A stretch of 64,000 nucleotides of DNA, from positions 411,595 to 475,594 of the forward strand of contig NZ_PPFD01000001.1 of the NCBI RefSeq assembly GCF_009653635.1, read 5' to 3'. The position numbers and the translations under genes are program-made. Every line of letters begins with the position of its first letter. Position 1 is the first letter of the stretch. Source of the DNA: Endozoicomonas sp. OPT23. Lineage in GTDB: Bacteria > Pseudomonadota > Gammaproteobacteria > Pseudomonadales > Endozoicomonadaceae. Below are positions 17,576 through 28,814 of this stretch, one piece after another. The notes under the pieces are model-generated. The model saw only the letters and a program-made list of their open reading frames with translations. It had not been told where the DNA came from and did no database searches.

Positions 17576-18256
17576 ATGGCGAAAACATTCTTTATCACTG
17601 GCACTGACACAGATGCAGGTAAAACCTTTATTACCTGTGGTTTACTGGAAGCAGCTAATCAAAAAGGGTTGCAGACTCTGGCACTGAAACCTGTTGCCGC
17701 AGGTAGTGAAGAGACGGAAGATGGTCCAAAAAATGAAGATGCCATTAAACTGATGGCATCCATGAGTATTGAGCTGCCCTATGCTCAGGTAAACCCTGTG
17801 TTGTTTGAGCCCGCTATTGCCCCTCATATTGCTGCTCAGGAAGAAAGCCGCCTGGTTACAGTTTCACGGCTGACAGGTATCTGCCGTGGTGCCTTGATGA
17901 AGAAACACGATGTTTCTTTTATTGAGGGCGCTGGTGGTTGGAGAGTGCCTCTCAACGATCGGGAAATGCTTGCGGATCTGGCTAAAGAATTGAATACGCC
18001 AGTGATTCTGGTTGTAGGTATGAAGCTCGGCTGCATCAGTCATGCATTGCTGACGGCTGAATCTATAGTCCGTAGTAGTTGTCGATTGGTCGGCTGGGTA
18101 GCGAATCAGGTTGATCCGGAGATGAACCGCTTTGATGAAAACGTTGAAACTTTGAAAAGTATGCTCTCTGCTCCTTGTCTGGGTGTCGTGAAATGGAAGG
18201 AGGGCGCTGACTCTCAGTGGACGGGCAACCAGCTGGATATTACATCTCTTCTTTAA
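17576..18256 (+). CDS. bioD: Dethiobiotin synthetase
   Basis: A 226-residue ATP-dependent carboxylase closing the ureido ring of dethiobiotin from 7,8-diaminopelargonic acid. The P-loop variant GTDTDAGKTF, the lysine in LALKPVAAG and the EGAGGWRVPL motif are intact. It ends the bioBFHCD operon, 33 bases after bioC. bioA, needed for the preceding step, is not in this window, which is common in this gene order. Confidence 0.95.
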   Translation: MAKTFFITGTDTDAGKTFITCGLLEAANQKGLQTLALKPVAAGSEETEDGPKNEDAIKLMASMSIELPYAQVNPVLFEPAIAPHIAAQEESRLVTVSRLTGICRGALMKKHDVSFIEGAGGWRVPLNDREMLADLAKELNTPVILVVGMKLGCISHALLTAESIVRSSCRLVGWVANQVDPEMNRFDENVETLKSMLSAPCLGVVKWKEGADSQWTGNQLDITSLL

Positions 18257-18556
18257 GCCTTTTATAAGCTTACTTACTTCTTTCCCTTCGAATCTACTGC
18301 AATCAGCCTCTTGCCCGCCTCCGGGTTGGCAAGGCTGAGTACATGTCTAGTTTTCAACGCCTCCTGAGTTTTGTATTTATTTTACTCTATGGCCCATAAA
18401 TAAAAGACACTATTCATCTACTAGAACCACTATCCCTTCATTTGCTTTCAGCCTCCAAATTGTCGAGAAGTTCCACTTGTGATGACCGATATAAGGAAGG
18501 CTTTGTCACAAGATGTTCATCAAAGCAGTTGACAATTAATGTAAGCAAACGTAAGT
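18257..18556. other. Gap after bioD with a degenerate palindrome and a candidate promoter
   Basis: At 18302-18337 a partial palindrome (TCAGCCT...AGGCTGA enclosing TTGCCCGCCTCCGG) shares 14 bases with the core of the dispersed element copy at 55346 and may be a decayed relative; TTAA at its possible left side includes the bioD stop. A TTGACA at 18529-18534 is a possible -35 box for the following acyl-CoA dehydrogenase. Nothing coding is recognised. Confidence 0.35.
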
Positions 18557-18574
18557 TTCAAACACCTGTTTGAA
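18557..18574. promoter_or_regulatory. PsrA/FadR-type operator upstream of first acyl-CoA dehydrogenase
   Basis: The perfect palindrome TTCAAAC-ACCT-GTTTGAA fits the (G/C)AAAC-N2-4-GTTT(G/C) site known for PsrA, the Pseudomonas TetR-type regulator that represses beta-oxidation genes until long-chain fatty acids bind. A TATACT at 18583-18588 is a candidate -10 box immediately downstream, so a bound repressor would block the promoter. The regulator gene itself is not in the window. Confidence 0.6.
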
Positions 18575-18640
18575 GTGTGCGCTATACTTTTATAAAAATA
18601 CGTACACCTAATAAATATAAGAGCACTCAGAGGTACCACC

Positions 18641-20431
18641 ATGCCAGACTTTAAGGCTCCACTTCGTGATCTCCGTTTTGTTCGTGATGAACTGCTTGAT
18701 TATGAAGGACACTATTCGACACTTCCCGGTGCAGAAGAAGCAACTCCCGATATGGTGGGTGCCATCCTGGAAGAAGGAGCCAAGTTCAGTGAGCAGGTTT
18801 TGGCACCACTGAATCAGATTGGTGACCAGGAAGGTTGTACCTGGTATGAAGGTGGTGTGAAAACGCCAACCGGTTTTAAAGAAGCCTATCAGCAGTTTGT
18901 TGAGGGTGGCTGGCCATCACTAGCTAATGGTGTCGAGTATGGCGGCCAGGGGCTTCCTTACTCACTGGGTCTGGTACTCAGTGAACTGATGGGTGAAGCC
19001 AACTGGTCCTGGGGTATGTATCCGGGGCTAAGTCACGGTGCTATGAATACGCTGGAAGCTCACGGTACTGAAGAGCAGAAACAGGAATACCTGACCAAGA
19101 TGGTTTCCGGTGAATGGACCGGTACTATGTGTCTGACAGAATCGCACTGCGGTACTGACCTGGGCATGCTGCGCACCAAGGCAGAACCTCAGGAAAATGG
19201 TTCCTACAAAATTTCCGGTACTAAAATCTTTATCTCTGCCGGTGAACATGACATGGCAGAGAACATTGTTCATATCGTACTGGCCCGTCTGCCTGGCGCT
19301 CCAGCCGGCACCAAGGGTATTTCCCTGTTCATCGTTCCAAAATATCTGCCGGGACAAATCGGTGAGAGTAACGGCGTAAGTTGTGGCTCCATCGAACACA
19401 AAATGGGTATCCATGGTAACGCTACCTGCGTTATGAATTTCGATAACGCTACTGGTTTTCTGATTGGCCCTGAAAACCGTGGTCTGAACTGCATGTTCAC
19501 CTTTATGAATACAGCCCGTTTGGGTACAGGTATTCAGGGGCTGTCCCACGGTGAAATCGCATTCCAGGGCGCACTTCGTTATGCCCGTGAGCGTTTGCAG
19601 GGGCGCTCCCTGTCAGGTGCCAAGAATCCTGAAGGTCCTGCTGATACAATCATCGTTCATCCTGATGTTCGTCGCATGTTGTTGACCATCAAGTCTTTGA
19701 CTGAAGGGAACCGTGCGCTGCTGTACTACACAGCGAAGAAAGCCGACCTGTTGCACCACCCGGATGAAAGTATTCGTGAAAAGGCTGACAAGGAACTGGG
19801 CTTCCTGACACCAATCGTTAAAGCTTTCATGACCGAAACCGGCTTTGAATCAGCCAACCACGGTGTGCAGTGCTACGGCGGTCATGGTTTTATTAAAGAG
19901 TGGGGAATGGAGCAGAACGTTCGTGACTGCCGTATTTCCATGCTCTATGAAGGAACTACCGGCATTCAGGCGCTGGATTTGCTGGGCCGTAAGATCATGC
20001 AGACCGGTGGTGAACTGATGAAGCCTTTCACCAAGGAAATTCATCTGTTCTGCAAAGAACATGCAGATGATGAATCCATGGAAGAGTTCATCGAGCCTCT
20101 GACAGCCATCAACAAAGAGTGGGGCGACCTGACCATGCAGATTGGCGTTAAGGCCATGGAAAACCCTGACGAAGTGGGTGCTGCAGCTGTCGATTTCCTG
20201 ATGTATTCCGGTTATGCGACTCTGGCTTACATGTGGGCTGATATGGTTCGTGTTGCCAAGGCCAAACTGGCTGAAGGTACTACTGAGGAAGGTTTCTACA
20301 AAGCCAAGGTTCAGACTGCCCAGTTCTATTTCCAGCGTATATTGCCAAGAACTCTGGCTCACAAGGCCGCCATTCTGAGTGGAGCAGATAACCTGCTGGC
20401 GATGGATGAAGTGGACTTTGGTGATATCTAA
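18641..20431 (+). CDS. Long-form acyl-CoA dehydrogenase with C-terminal extension (first paralogue)
   Basis: A 596-residue FAD flavoprotein of the FadE1/FadE2 (DmdC-like) long acyl-CoA dehydrogenase group, which makes the trans-2-enoyl-CoA in fatty-acid beta-oxidation. An N-terminal ACAD-N extension ([13 protein letters not shown]) is followed by the middle-domain signature [13 protein letters not shown], the flavin segment [12 protein letters not shown], the C-terminal catalytic region [18 protein letters not shown]...[16 protein letters not shown] and a C-terminal ACAD-C domain. It is 594-597 residues like its paralogue at 21734 and has AGAGG before the ATG. Substrate chain length cannot be told from sequence. 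The operator at 18557 suggests fatty-acid control. Confidence 0.9.
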   Translation: MPDFKAPLRDLRFVRDELLDYEGHYSTLPGAEEATPDMVGAILEEGAKFSEQVLAPLNQIGDQEGCTWYEGGVKTPTGFKEAYQQFVEGGWPSLANGVEYGGQGLPYSLGLVLSELMGEANWSWGMYPGLSHGAMNTLEAHGTEEQKQEYLTKMVSGEWTGTMCLTESHCGTDLGMLRTKAEPQENGSYKISGTKIFISAGEHDMAENIVHIVLARLPGAPAGTKGISLFIVPKYLPGQIGESNGVSCGSIEHKMGIHGNATCVMNFDNATGFLIGPENRGLNCMFTFMNTARLGTGIQGLSHGEIAFQGALRYARERLQGRSLSGAKNPEGPADTIIVHPDVRRMLLTIKSLTEGNRALLYYTAKKADLLHHPDESIREKADKELGFLTPIVKAFMTETGFESANHGVQCYGGHGFIKEWGMEQNVRDCRISMLYEGTTGIQALDLLGRKIMQTGGELMKPFTKEIHLFCKEHADDESMEEFIEPLTAINKEWGDLTMQIGVKAMENPDEVGAAAVDFLMYSGYATLAYMWADMVRVAKAKLAEGTTEEGFYKAKVQTAQFYFQRILPRTLAHKAAILSGADNLLAMDEVDFGDI

Positions 20432-20460
20432 GTAACGATGTAACACCTGCTTGCTTATTT

Positions 20461-20488
20461 AAGAGCTGCCTTCTGGTAGCTCTTTTTT
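20461..20488 (+). terminator. Intrinsic terminator after the first acyl-CoA dehydrogenase
   Basis: AAGAGCTGCC-TTCT-GGTAGCTCTT forms a 10-bp stem with one G-T pair, followed by a T run. This is a textbook intrinsic terminator 30 bases after the stop. Confidence 0.85.
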
Positions 20489-20506
20489 ATTGTGAAATAA
20501 AAATGT

Positions 20507-20767
20507 TTATTCTGTTTCATCAAGAATAATAAAAGACAGCAAGCTCATAGGTAGGGCAATCAACATTATTAAATGAACCGCCGGGTTTATCAGCATTAAT
20601 AAACAGGCAATGATCCACAAAGGTTTGAGCTGCTTTCGCTTGAAACGATAGCGTTTTGTAAATCGTCTTTGATGTGGATGGTCAGGGTCAGGCGTTCCGT
20701 TTTGCAGCCATCCAGGCAGTAAAATAATTTTGATCATTATCAACAGCAGCGAACAGGAAACACGCAT
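20507..20767 (-). CDS. Small membrane protein of unknown function
   Basis: An 86-residue protein with a short hydrophobic N-terminus, a central basic and histidine-rich segment (HPHQRRFTKRYRFKRKQ) and two closely spaced C-terminal hydrophobic helices (LWIIACLLMLI and LIMLIALPMSLLSFIIL). AAGGA at good spacing before the ATG and a clean hydrophobic pattern argue that it is real. It lies antisense-oriented between the two acyl-CoA dehydrogenase genes. From memory, a small unknown gene also sits near this position in Pseudomonas, but I cannot say they are homologous. Confidence 0.6.
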   Translation of the reverse strand: MRVSCSLLLIMIKIILLPGWLQNGTPDPDHPHQRRFTKRYRFKRKQLKPLWIIACLLMLINPAVHLIMLIALPMSLLSFIILDETE

Positions 20768-20928
20768 AACACGTCCTTTGCAGCAGGATTAGTTTACTGT
20801 ACTGCATCTTGTACCCGGATACTTCCCCTTTCTTTTTGCTATCGACCAGTTGCTGGTCTATACATTTTCATTCACGAATAAAAATTCTCTTTCCACGGAA
20901 CATCAGCATCCGGAGCTGTTTACGGATA

Positions 20929-21549
20929 ATGAAACAAATAAAAAAGACACTTATTTTTGTAGCTGGCCGATTGCTGTTGATTTTGATTGCAGCTATTTCT
21001 GTTTCTTTCTGGAACAAGGTATCCGCTGAAGAAAATCCTCAAACAGAGATGAGCTATCAATTGGATCTCAATGCTTCCAGCCGTGAGCAGAATGAAGACA
21101 ATAGTTCTGACCCCATTGATCCTTACATCAGCTTTCATGAAGAGGGTGGCTGGTCAGCCAAACTCTGGGGTAAGCCTTTCGACAACAGACTACTGCTGGG
21201 AATGTGGACTCATCACTTTGAATCCGGTGATGACCAGGAGAATAACAATGAACTTTTGGGAATGGTTTATAACGGCTACTACGTTGGCACGTTTATTAAC
21301 ACGCACAGCGATCGCGTCGTCTCGGCAGGGTGGCAGAGAAAGCTTTACTCTCTAAGTTCTGGTGAGTGGAGTGTTGAAGCGGGTTACCGAGCAGGCGTTA
21401 TGTACGGCTATAAGAAGTACTTGAGAGCATTCGATACTGACTTTTTCCCTCTCTTTCAGACTCTACTGGATGTCAGTTATAAAAATGTAGGGCTTGAATT
21501 GTCATGGGCTGGGGTTGTTATGACAGCGGGCTTTTATTTCAAAATATGA
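20929..21549 (+). CDS. Exported outer-membrane barrel-like protein, possibly PagP-fold
   Basis: The likely start is the ATG at 20929, giving a 206-residue protein with a signal peptide (KKTLIFVAGRLLLILIAAISVSF, processed near VSAEE); the frame continues up to 20809 but that extension is rich in unusual residues. The mature part has aromatic, glycine-rich strands (LLGMWTHHFES, LGMVYNGYYVGTFINTHS, EAGYRAGVMYGYKKY) and ends in Phe-x-Phe-x-Ile, like a small outer-membrane barrel. The strand order is reminiscent of PagP, the lipid A palmitoyltransferase, but the identity is too weak for a firm call. It stands alone between two acyl-CoA dehydrogenases. Confidence 0.45.
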   Translation: MKQIKKTLIFVAGRLLLILIAAISVSFWNKVSAEENPQTEMSYQLDLNASSREQNEDNSSDPIDPYISFHEEGGWSAKLWGKPFDNRLLLGMWTHHFESGDDQENNNELLGMVYNGYYVGTFINTHSDRVVSAGWQRKLYSLSSGEWSVEAGYRAGVMYGYKKYLRAFDTDFFPLFQTLLDVSYKNVGLELSWAGVVMTAGFYFKI

Positions 21550-21627
21550 CATTAGACGCTGCGGGGTCATCAATAAAAGGCCATTCACAACAGAATTAAG
21601 TGCCTTTGTGACAAATTAATACAAAAA

Positions 21628-21647
21628 TTTAAAACGATAGTTTGAAA
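21628..21647. promoter_or_regulatory. PsrA/FadR-type operator upstream of second acyl-CoA dehydrogenase
   Basis: TTTAAAAC-GATA-GTTTGAAA is an inverted repeat with one mismatch and the same half-site and 4-base spacer as the perfect site before the first paralogue (18557-18574). A TAGAAT at 21677-21682, with TTTTCA at 21653-21658 and an 18-base spacer, forms a candidate promoter downstream of it. Confidence 0.5.
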
Positions 21648-21733
21648 CGGTCTTTTCACTGCATAGCAGCCTTGGGTAGAATAGTTGCCAACACTTAACT
21701 ATAAACACAATAAATTCCCAAGGAGTGTCGAAC

Positions 21734-23518
21734 ATGGCTGATTATCAGGCGCCTTTGCGTGATATGCGTTTCGTGATGCACGAAGTGTTCGAAGCAGCAG
21801 AGAAGTGGCAGCAGTGGCCTGCAACTCAGGAAGCAATTGACAAGGAAACAGCGGACGCTTTTCTGGAAGAAGGTGCAAAGCTGGCGGCTAATGTTGTCGC
21901 GCCACTTAATCGCGAAGGTGATGAAGAAGGTTGCCACTGGAGCGAGTCTGGTGTTCAAACACCAAAAGGTTACAAAGATGCCTATCAGCTGTTTTCTGAA
22001 TCGGGTTTCACTGGCCTGACAGGCAATCCCGAGTTCGGTGGCATGGGAATGCCAAAAGCACTCAGTGCCCAGTTCGATGAGATGTTCAGTAGTGCCAGCC
22101 TTGCCTTTATTCTCTATCCAAGCCTGACTTCCGGTGCGGCTCTTGCTCTGGATGCTCATGGTTCTGATGAATTGAAAGAATGTTTTCTGCCAAAGATGTA
22201 TTCCGGTGAATGGTCTGGTGCCATGTGCCTGACCGAAGCGCACAGTGGTACAGATCTCGGGATTATTCGCACCAAGGCGGAAGATAATGGCGATGGTTCT
22301 TACAATATCACCGGCACAAAAATCTTTATCACCGGTGGTGAACACGACCTGACGGACAATATTATTCATCTGGTGCTGGCAAAGCTCCCTGATGCGCCAG
22401 CAGGGCCGAAAGGTATCTCCCTGTTTCTGGTGCCAAAAGTTAATGTAAATGATGATGGCAGTCTGGCAGACAGAAATGAAGTTCACTGTGGCTCCATTGA
22501 GCACAAGATGGGCATCAAGGCTTCTTCTACCTGTGTTATGAATTTTGATGGTGCTAAAGGCTACCTGGTTGGAGAGATCAACAAGGGCTTGAATGGCATG
22601 TTCACTATGATGAACTATGAACGACTGTTCGTAGGTATTCAGGGCTTAGGCACCAGTGAGATGTCCTACCAGTCAGCGCTGGAATACGCTAAAGATCGTA
22701 TTCAGGGCAGAGCCGCAACAGGTGCACAACAGCCAGAAAAAGCCGCTGACCCAATCATGGTTCACGGTGATGTACGCCGCATGTTGCTGAATATGAAAGC
22801 ACTAAACGAGGGCGGTCGTGCATTTTCGACTTACGTAGCCATGTTGCTCGATGCTGCCAAATTCAGCACTGATGCTGTTGAAAAACAGAAGGCTGTTGAT
22901 CTGGTAGCTCTGATGACTCCCGTTGTTAAAGCCTTCCTGACCGATATGGGGTTGGAAGGTTGTGTTGCTGGTCAGCAGGTGTTCGGTGGTCACGGTTATA
23001 TTCGTGAATGGGGACAGGAGCAGCTGGTTCGTGATGTTCGTATCGCCCAGATTTACGAAGGCACTAACGGTATCCAATCTCTGGATTTGCTTGGCCGTAA
23101 GATCGCCATGAATGGTGGCAAGTTCTTCAATATCTTTGCGGAAGATGTTCGTTCGTTTATTGCTGCAGATTCTGCTGGCGAGTTTTCAAACGAATTGAGT
23201 GATGCACTGAATAAGCTTGAGAAGTTGACGGGCGAATTGGTTACTCAGTCCAAAGACGATGCGAATGTTATTAACTCTGCCTGTGTTGAATATCTGCACG
23301 CATTTTCCTACGTGGCTTATGCCTGGATGTGGGCGATGATGGCAAAAACAGCAAAGGAAAAGCTGGCAGAAGGCAGTTCTGAAGAGAGCTTTTATCAGGC
23401 GAAAATAATAACCGCCCGTTACTACTACAAACGCCTGCTGCCAAGGCTGGATGGTTTGATGGTTTCTGCTGCATCCGGCACTGAAGAACTCTACGAACTG
23501 AGTGACGATCAGTTCTAA
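21734..23518 (+). CDS. Long-form acyl-CoA dehydrogenase with C-terminal extension (second paralogue)
   Basis: A 594-residue paralogue of the protein at 18641, alignable throughout: MADYQAPLRDMRFV at the N-terminus, MCLTEAHSGTDLG, GTKIFITGGEHD, FGGHGYIREWGQEQLVRDVR and YEGTNGIQSLDLLGRK. It should catalyse the FAD-dependent first step of beta-oxidation. The ATG at 21734 is chosen because AAGGAG lies 8 bases upstream; a GTG at 21725 would fall inside that ribosome binding site. Two such genes near bioBFHCD echo the Pseudomonas arrangement as I remember it. Separate promoters with the same operator suggest co-regulation rather than one operon. Confidence 0.9.
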   Translation: MADYQAPLRDMRFVMHEVFEAAEKWQQWPATQEAIDKETADAFLEEGAKLAANVVAPLNREGDEEGCHWSESGVQTPKGYKDAYQLFSESGFTGLTGNPEFGGMGMPKALSAQFDEMFSSASLAFILYPSLTSGAALALDAHGSDELKECFLPKMYSGEWSGAMCLTEAHSGTDLGIIRTKAEDNGDGSYNITGTKIFITGGEHDLTDNIIHLVLAKLPDAPAGPKGISLFLVPKVNVNDDGSLADRNEVHCGSIEHKMGIKASSTCVMNFDGAKGYLVGEINKGLNGMFTMMNYERLFVGIQGLGTSEMSYQSALEYAKDRIQGRAATGAQQPEKAADPIMVHGDVRRMLLNMKALNEGGRAFSTYVAMLLDAAKFSTDAVEKQKAVDLVALMTPVVKAFLTDMGLEGCVAGQQVFGGHGYIREWGQEQLVRDVRIAQIYEGTNGIQSLDLLGRKIAMNGGKFFNIFAEDVRSFIAADSAGEFSNELSDALNKLEKLTGELVTQSKDDANVINSACVEYLHAFSYVAYAWMWAMMAKTAKEKLAEGSSEESFYQAKIITARYYYKRLLPRLDGLMVSAASGTEELYELSDDQF

Positions 23519-23620
23519 TTAGAACGATTGTCTATAGTTAGATTACTGGGCCTTTAATCTACAGGGATGTAGATGCAGGATGCTGATTTGAGCAGGATGC
23601 TCACAAGGAGTCGACCCAGT

Positions 23621-23650
23621 AGAAAGCCTCGCTTTGCGGGGCTTTCTTTA
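23621..23650 (+). terminator. Terminator between acyl-CoA dehydrogenase and sensor kinase
   Basis: AGAAAGCCTCGC-TTT-GCGGGGCTTTCT is a 12-bp stem with one T-G pair followed by TTATTTA, between convergent genes. Confidence 0.75.
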
Positions 23651-23685
23651 TTTAAGGACTCTTTATTTAGGGGCTGTACTACGCG

Positions 23686-26487
<2,802 letters not shown>

Positions 26488-26614
26488 GAAGTCCCGCTTG
26501 ATTCTCTGATACCCAGAACACTGCGAAAGAATTGGGAAGATAAATATGAAGCTCCTCTATAAAACCTAGTTGAAGCGGAACAAAGGAAAGGCCGGTTCAG
26601 GAGCTATTGATAGA

Positions 26615-26654
26615 ATTGCCAGAAAAACACTGGTGAACAGTGCCGTCTGGCAAT
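26615..26654 (-). terminator. Nested hairpin after the subtilase gene
   Basis: Outer arms ATTGCCAGA/TCTGGCAAT (26615-26623, 26646-26654) enclose inner arms CACTG/CAGTG, about 22 bases after the protease stop on the minus strand. It is a likely transcript end, though without a strong T run. Confidence 0.5.
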
Positions 26655-26675
26655 CAGTCACTGACAGAAATATGG

Positions 26676-28043
26676 CTATTCATCACTGGCATCAAGTACT
26701 GCAGCACCTGCGTCAAGAATACCGGCACCACAGATTGAGGTATTACAGCTGCTGTTGGGGAATGCTCGGGCATTAGCTTTAATGATCGCTTCCACTCTTG
26801 CAGGTGTGATGTTTGGGCTAACGGCATACATCAAGGCCACCACGCCTGCTACATGAGGGGTAGCCATACTGGTTCCATCCATAAAGCTGTAAATACTTTG
26901 GCCTGGAGATTTTTGACCTGAGTTGTAGGTGGACAGGACGCTGGAGCCCGGCGCTGAAATATCGACGGTTGCACCAAAATTGGAATAGTCTGGCCGACTA
27001 CCGTTTCTGTCGATGGCTCCAACGGTAATCACATTATTACAGTTAGCTGGAGAGGTCGTGGCAGCGTTGACACTTTCGTTTCCCGCAGCCACCACAACGG
27101 TTACACCCGCAGCAACAACCCTGTTGATAGCATTCTGATAATTTTGCGGGCAATAATTACTGCCGCTTCCCCCCAGGCTCATATTAATTACTTTCACTGG
27201 CTGTGGGTTGTTGGTCAGGCCAGTGACTGGCAATCCTGCAGCCCAGAGCATGGCGTCAACAATATCGGAAGTGTAACCATAGCAACGGCCAATAGCTCTG
27301 AGGGGGAGTATTCTGCTCTGCCAGGAAATACCTGAGACTCCGTCACCATTATTGGACTCCGCTGCGATAGTGCCTGAAACATGGGTGCCATGCCAGATGC
27401 TGGGGACGGGAGAGGCAGGCACAGCGGTTCCTTCTTGATAACCACAGTCACCACTCAATACGTTGTTACCAGGATTTCTCGGGTCAGAGTCCCGGCTGTC
27501 ACCATCATTCGCTATCCAGATGTCTTTGATGAAGTCGTAGCCATTCAGCAGTTTGTCCTGAAGGTCACTGTGGTAAAGCACGCCTGAATCAATGACACCA
27601 ACAGTCACGTTTGAGGAGCCTGTGGTGATATTCCATGCAGCAGGCAGATTGATGCCTGATGTGGCGTCAAAGTAGTGCCACTGCTGGTTGTAGAAAGGGT
27701 CGTTAGGAATCTGCATGGTTTTCATCAGATAGTCTGGTTCTGCATAATCTATCTGTGGGTCTACCTCCAGGCGGTCTGCAAGAATTTTGACTTCGTTCAA
27801 AGCCACACTGCCGTCAAGGGAAACACTTTCTTTTGTACGACCAGCAGCTACGCCAAAGCCTCCGTGAGTGACGCCGTGTTTTATATAGGCGAGGGCGTTA
27901 GCTTCTGTAGGTTCCGGGTGGTACTTAATAAAAATTCGGTCGGTATCATTTCGTACAGGAATGCCTTCATCCTGAACCTGAGCTGAAGCTGTGGATAAAT
28001 AAGTGAAGGGAAGAAGGCAAAATAAAAATCCGTAAAGGTTCAT
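26676..28043 (-). CDS. Secreted subtilisin-family serine protease (S8)
   Basis: A 455-residue preproprotease. Signal peptide (YGFLFCLLPFTYLSTASA), an inhibitor-like propeptide with the segment RIFIKYHPEP...AEPDYLM, then an S8 catalytic domain with Asp152 (VIDSGV), His221 (WHGTHVSGT), the oxyanion Asn region (VVVAAGNES) and Ser392 (GTSMATPHVAG). Several extra Cys (DCGYQE, GRCYGY, NYCPQ, SSCNTSICG) suggest disulphides of a secreted enzyme. The ATG at 28043 is chosen for its AGGA spacing; a TTG at 28064 would add seven residues. There is no C-terminal P-domain or autotransporter barrel, so type II or similar secretion is likely. It probably degrades extracellular or host protein, an inference. 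Confidence 0.9.
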   Translation of the reverse strand: MNLYGFLFCLLPFTYLSTASAQVQDEGIPVRNDTDRIFIKYHPEPTEANALAYIKHGVTHGGFGVAAGRTKESVSLDGSVALNEVKILADRLEVDPQIDYAEPDYLMKTMQIPNDPFYNQQWHYFDATSGINLPAAWNITTGSSNVTVGVIDSGVLYHSDLQDKLLNGYDFIKDIWIANDGDSRDSDPRNPGNNVLSGDCGYQEGTAVPASPVPSIWHGTHVSGTIAAESNNGDGVSGISWQSRILPLRAIGRCYGYTSDIVDAMLWAAGLPVTGLTNNPQPVKVINMSLGGSGSNYCPQNYQNAINRVVAAGVTVVVAAGNESVNAATTSPANCNNVITVGAIDRNGSRPDYSNFGATVDISAPGSSVLSTYNSGQKSPGQSIYSFMDGTSMATPHVAGVVALMYAVSPNITPARVEAIIKANARAFPNSSCNTSICGAGILDAGAAVLDASDE

Positions 28044-28206
28044 CAGCACTATCCTTGTGTTCAAATCTTTGCTGTTCAGGTGTCGGAGTCAGTTTTTAAT
28101 GGATAAAAAGAAGTATGGTTTAGGGTTTTAGTGATAACCAATCCCCGACCAAATTGATTGAATTTAAAGCGATCAAAGGTATAACCTGATAGCAGGTGTC
28201 GATTTA

Positions 28207-28788
28207 ATGACAGGGTTTTTAATGTTCGAGGATTTACTGGCTTCGATTCAGCATCCGTTGGTTCTTGCCCTGATGTTGCTTTTGGGAACCTACCTTCTGG
28301 AAGATGCTGCCATTATTACCGGAGCCCTGCTCAGTGCTGATGGTTTGATCAGTTCCGAGCTGGCTTTTATTGCATTATTTATCGGAATTTTTACCGGTGA
28401 CCTGGGTCTTTATGGGCTGGGTGTATTCCTAACCCGTGTTGTATGGTTGCAACGTTTTTTTGACTTAAACGCGGTGAATAATGCTGGAATCTGGTTAAGA
28501 AAGCGGATGACCTTCACGGTTCTCTTCGTCCGTATTATTCCTGGACTACGTTTGCCAGTTTATACGGCCTGCGGTTCTTTCCGGCTGTCCTTCATAAGAT
28601 TTGCCATACTGGTTCTTTTTGCCAGTCTGGTATGGACCGGTTTTATTTTCTTTGGGCTATACAGTCTGGGGTCTATGTTCTGGGAGCAGATGGGGCTATG
28701 GAAATGGCTGCTGCTACCACTATTAATATTTGTTTTCTTACAGGCACACAAACTGATTGGGCGCTACAAGGCTGTACTCGATGAATAG
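28207..28788 (+). CDS. DedA-family membrane protein
   Basis: A 193-residue polytopic membrane protein of the DedA/SNARE-associated (VTT) superfamily. Typical features are the N-terminal re-entrant region with the acidic pair in YLLEDAAIITGALL and the conserved RIIPGLRLPVYTACG containing Arg residues and G-x-R-x-P. DedA proteins are proposed undecaprenyl-phosphate or phospholipid flippases needed for envelope integrity and proton balance. It is followed 26 bases later by an ATP-grasp gene, probably an operon. ATGs at 28207 and 28222 are both possible starts. Confidence 0.85.
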   Translation: MTGFLMFEDLLASIQHPLVLALMLLLGTYLLEDAAIITGALLSADGLISSELAFIALFIGIFTGDLGLYGLGVFLTRVVWLQRFFDLNAVNNAGIWLRKRMTFTVLFVRIIPGLRLPVYTACGSFRLSFIRFAILVLFASLVWTGFIFFGLYSLGSMFWEQMGLWKWLLLPLLIFVFLQAHKLIGRYKAVLDE

Positions 28789-28814
28789 CAATCATCAACA
28801 AAGCAGATTGATTC

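Noticed and set aside
18302..18337. Fifth full copy of the dispersed element after bioD
   Set aside because: Only the 14-base core TTGCCCGCCTCCGG and part of a stem match; the outer ends do not align, so it is noted as a possible decayed relative only.
21695..22504. 269-codon antisense frame opposite the second acyl-CoA dehydrogenase
   Set aside because: Codon-bias shadow of a conserved gene; a similar antisense frame occurs opposite the first paralogue, as expected.
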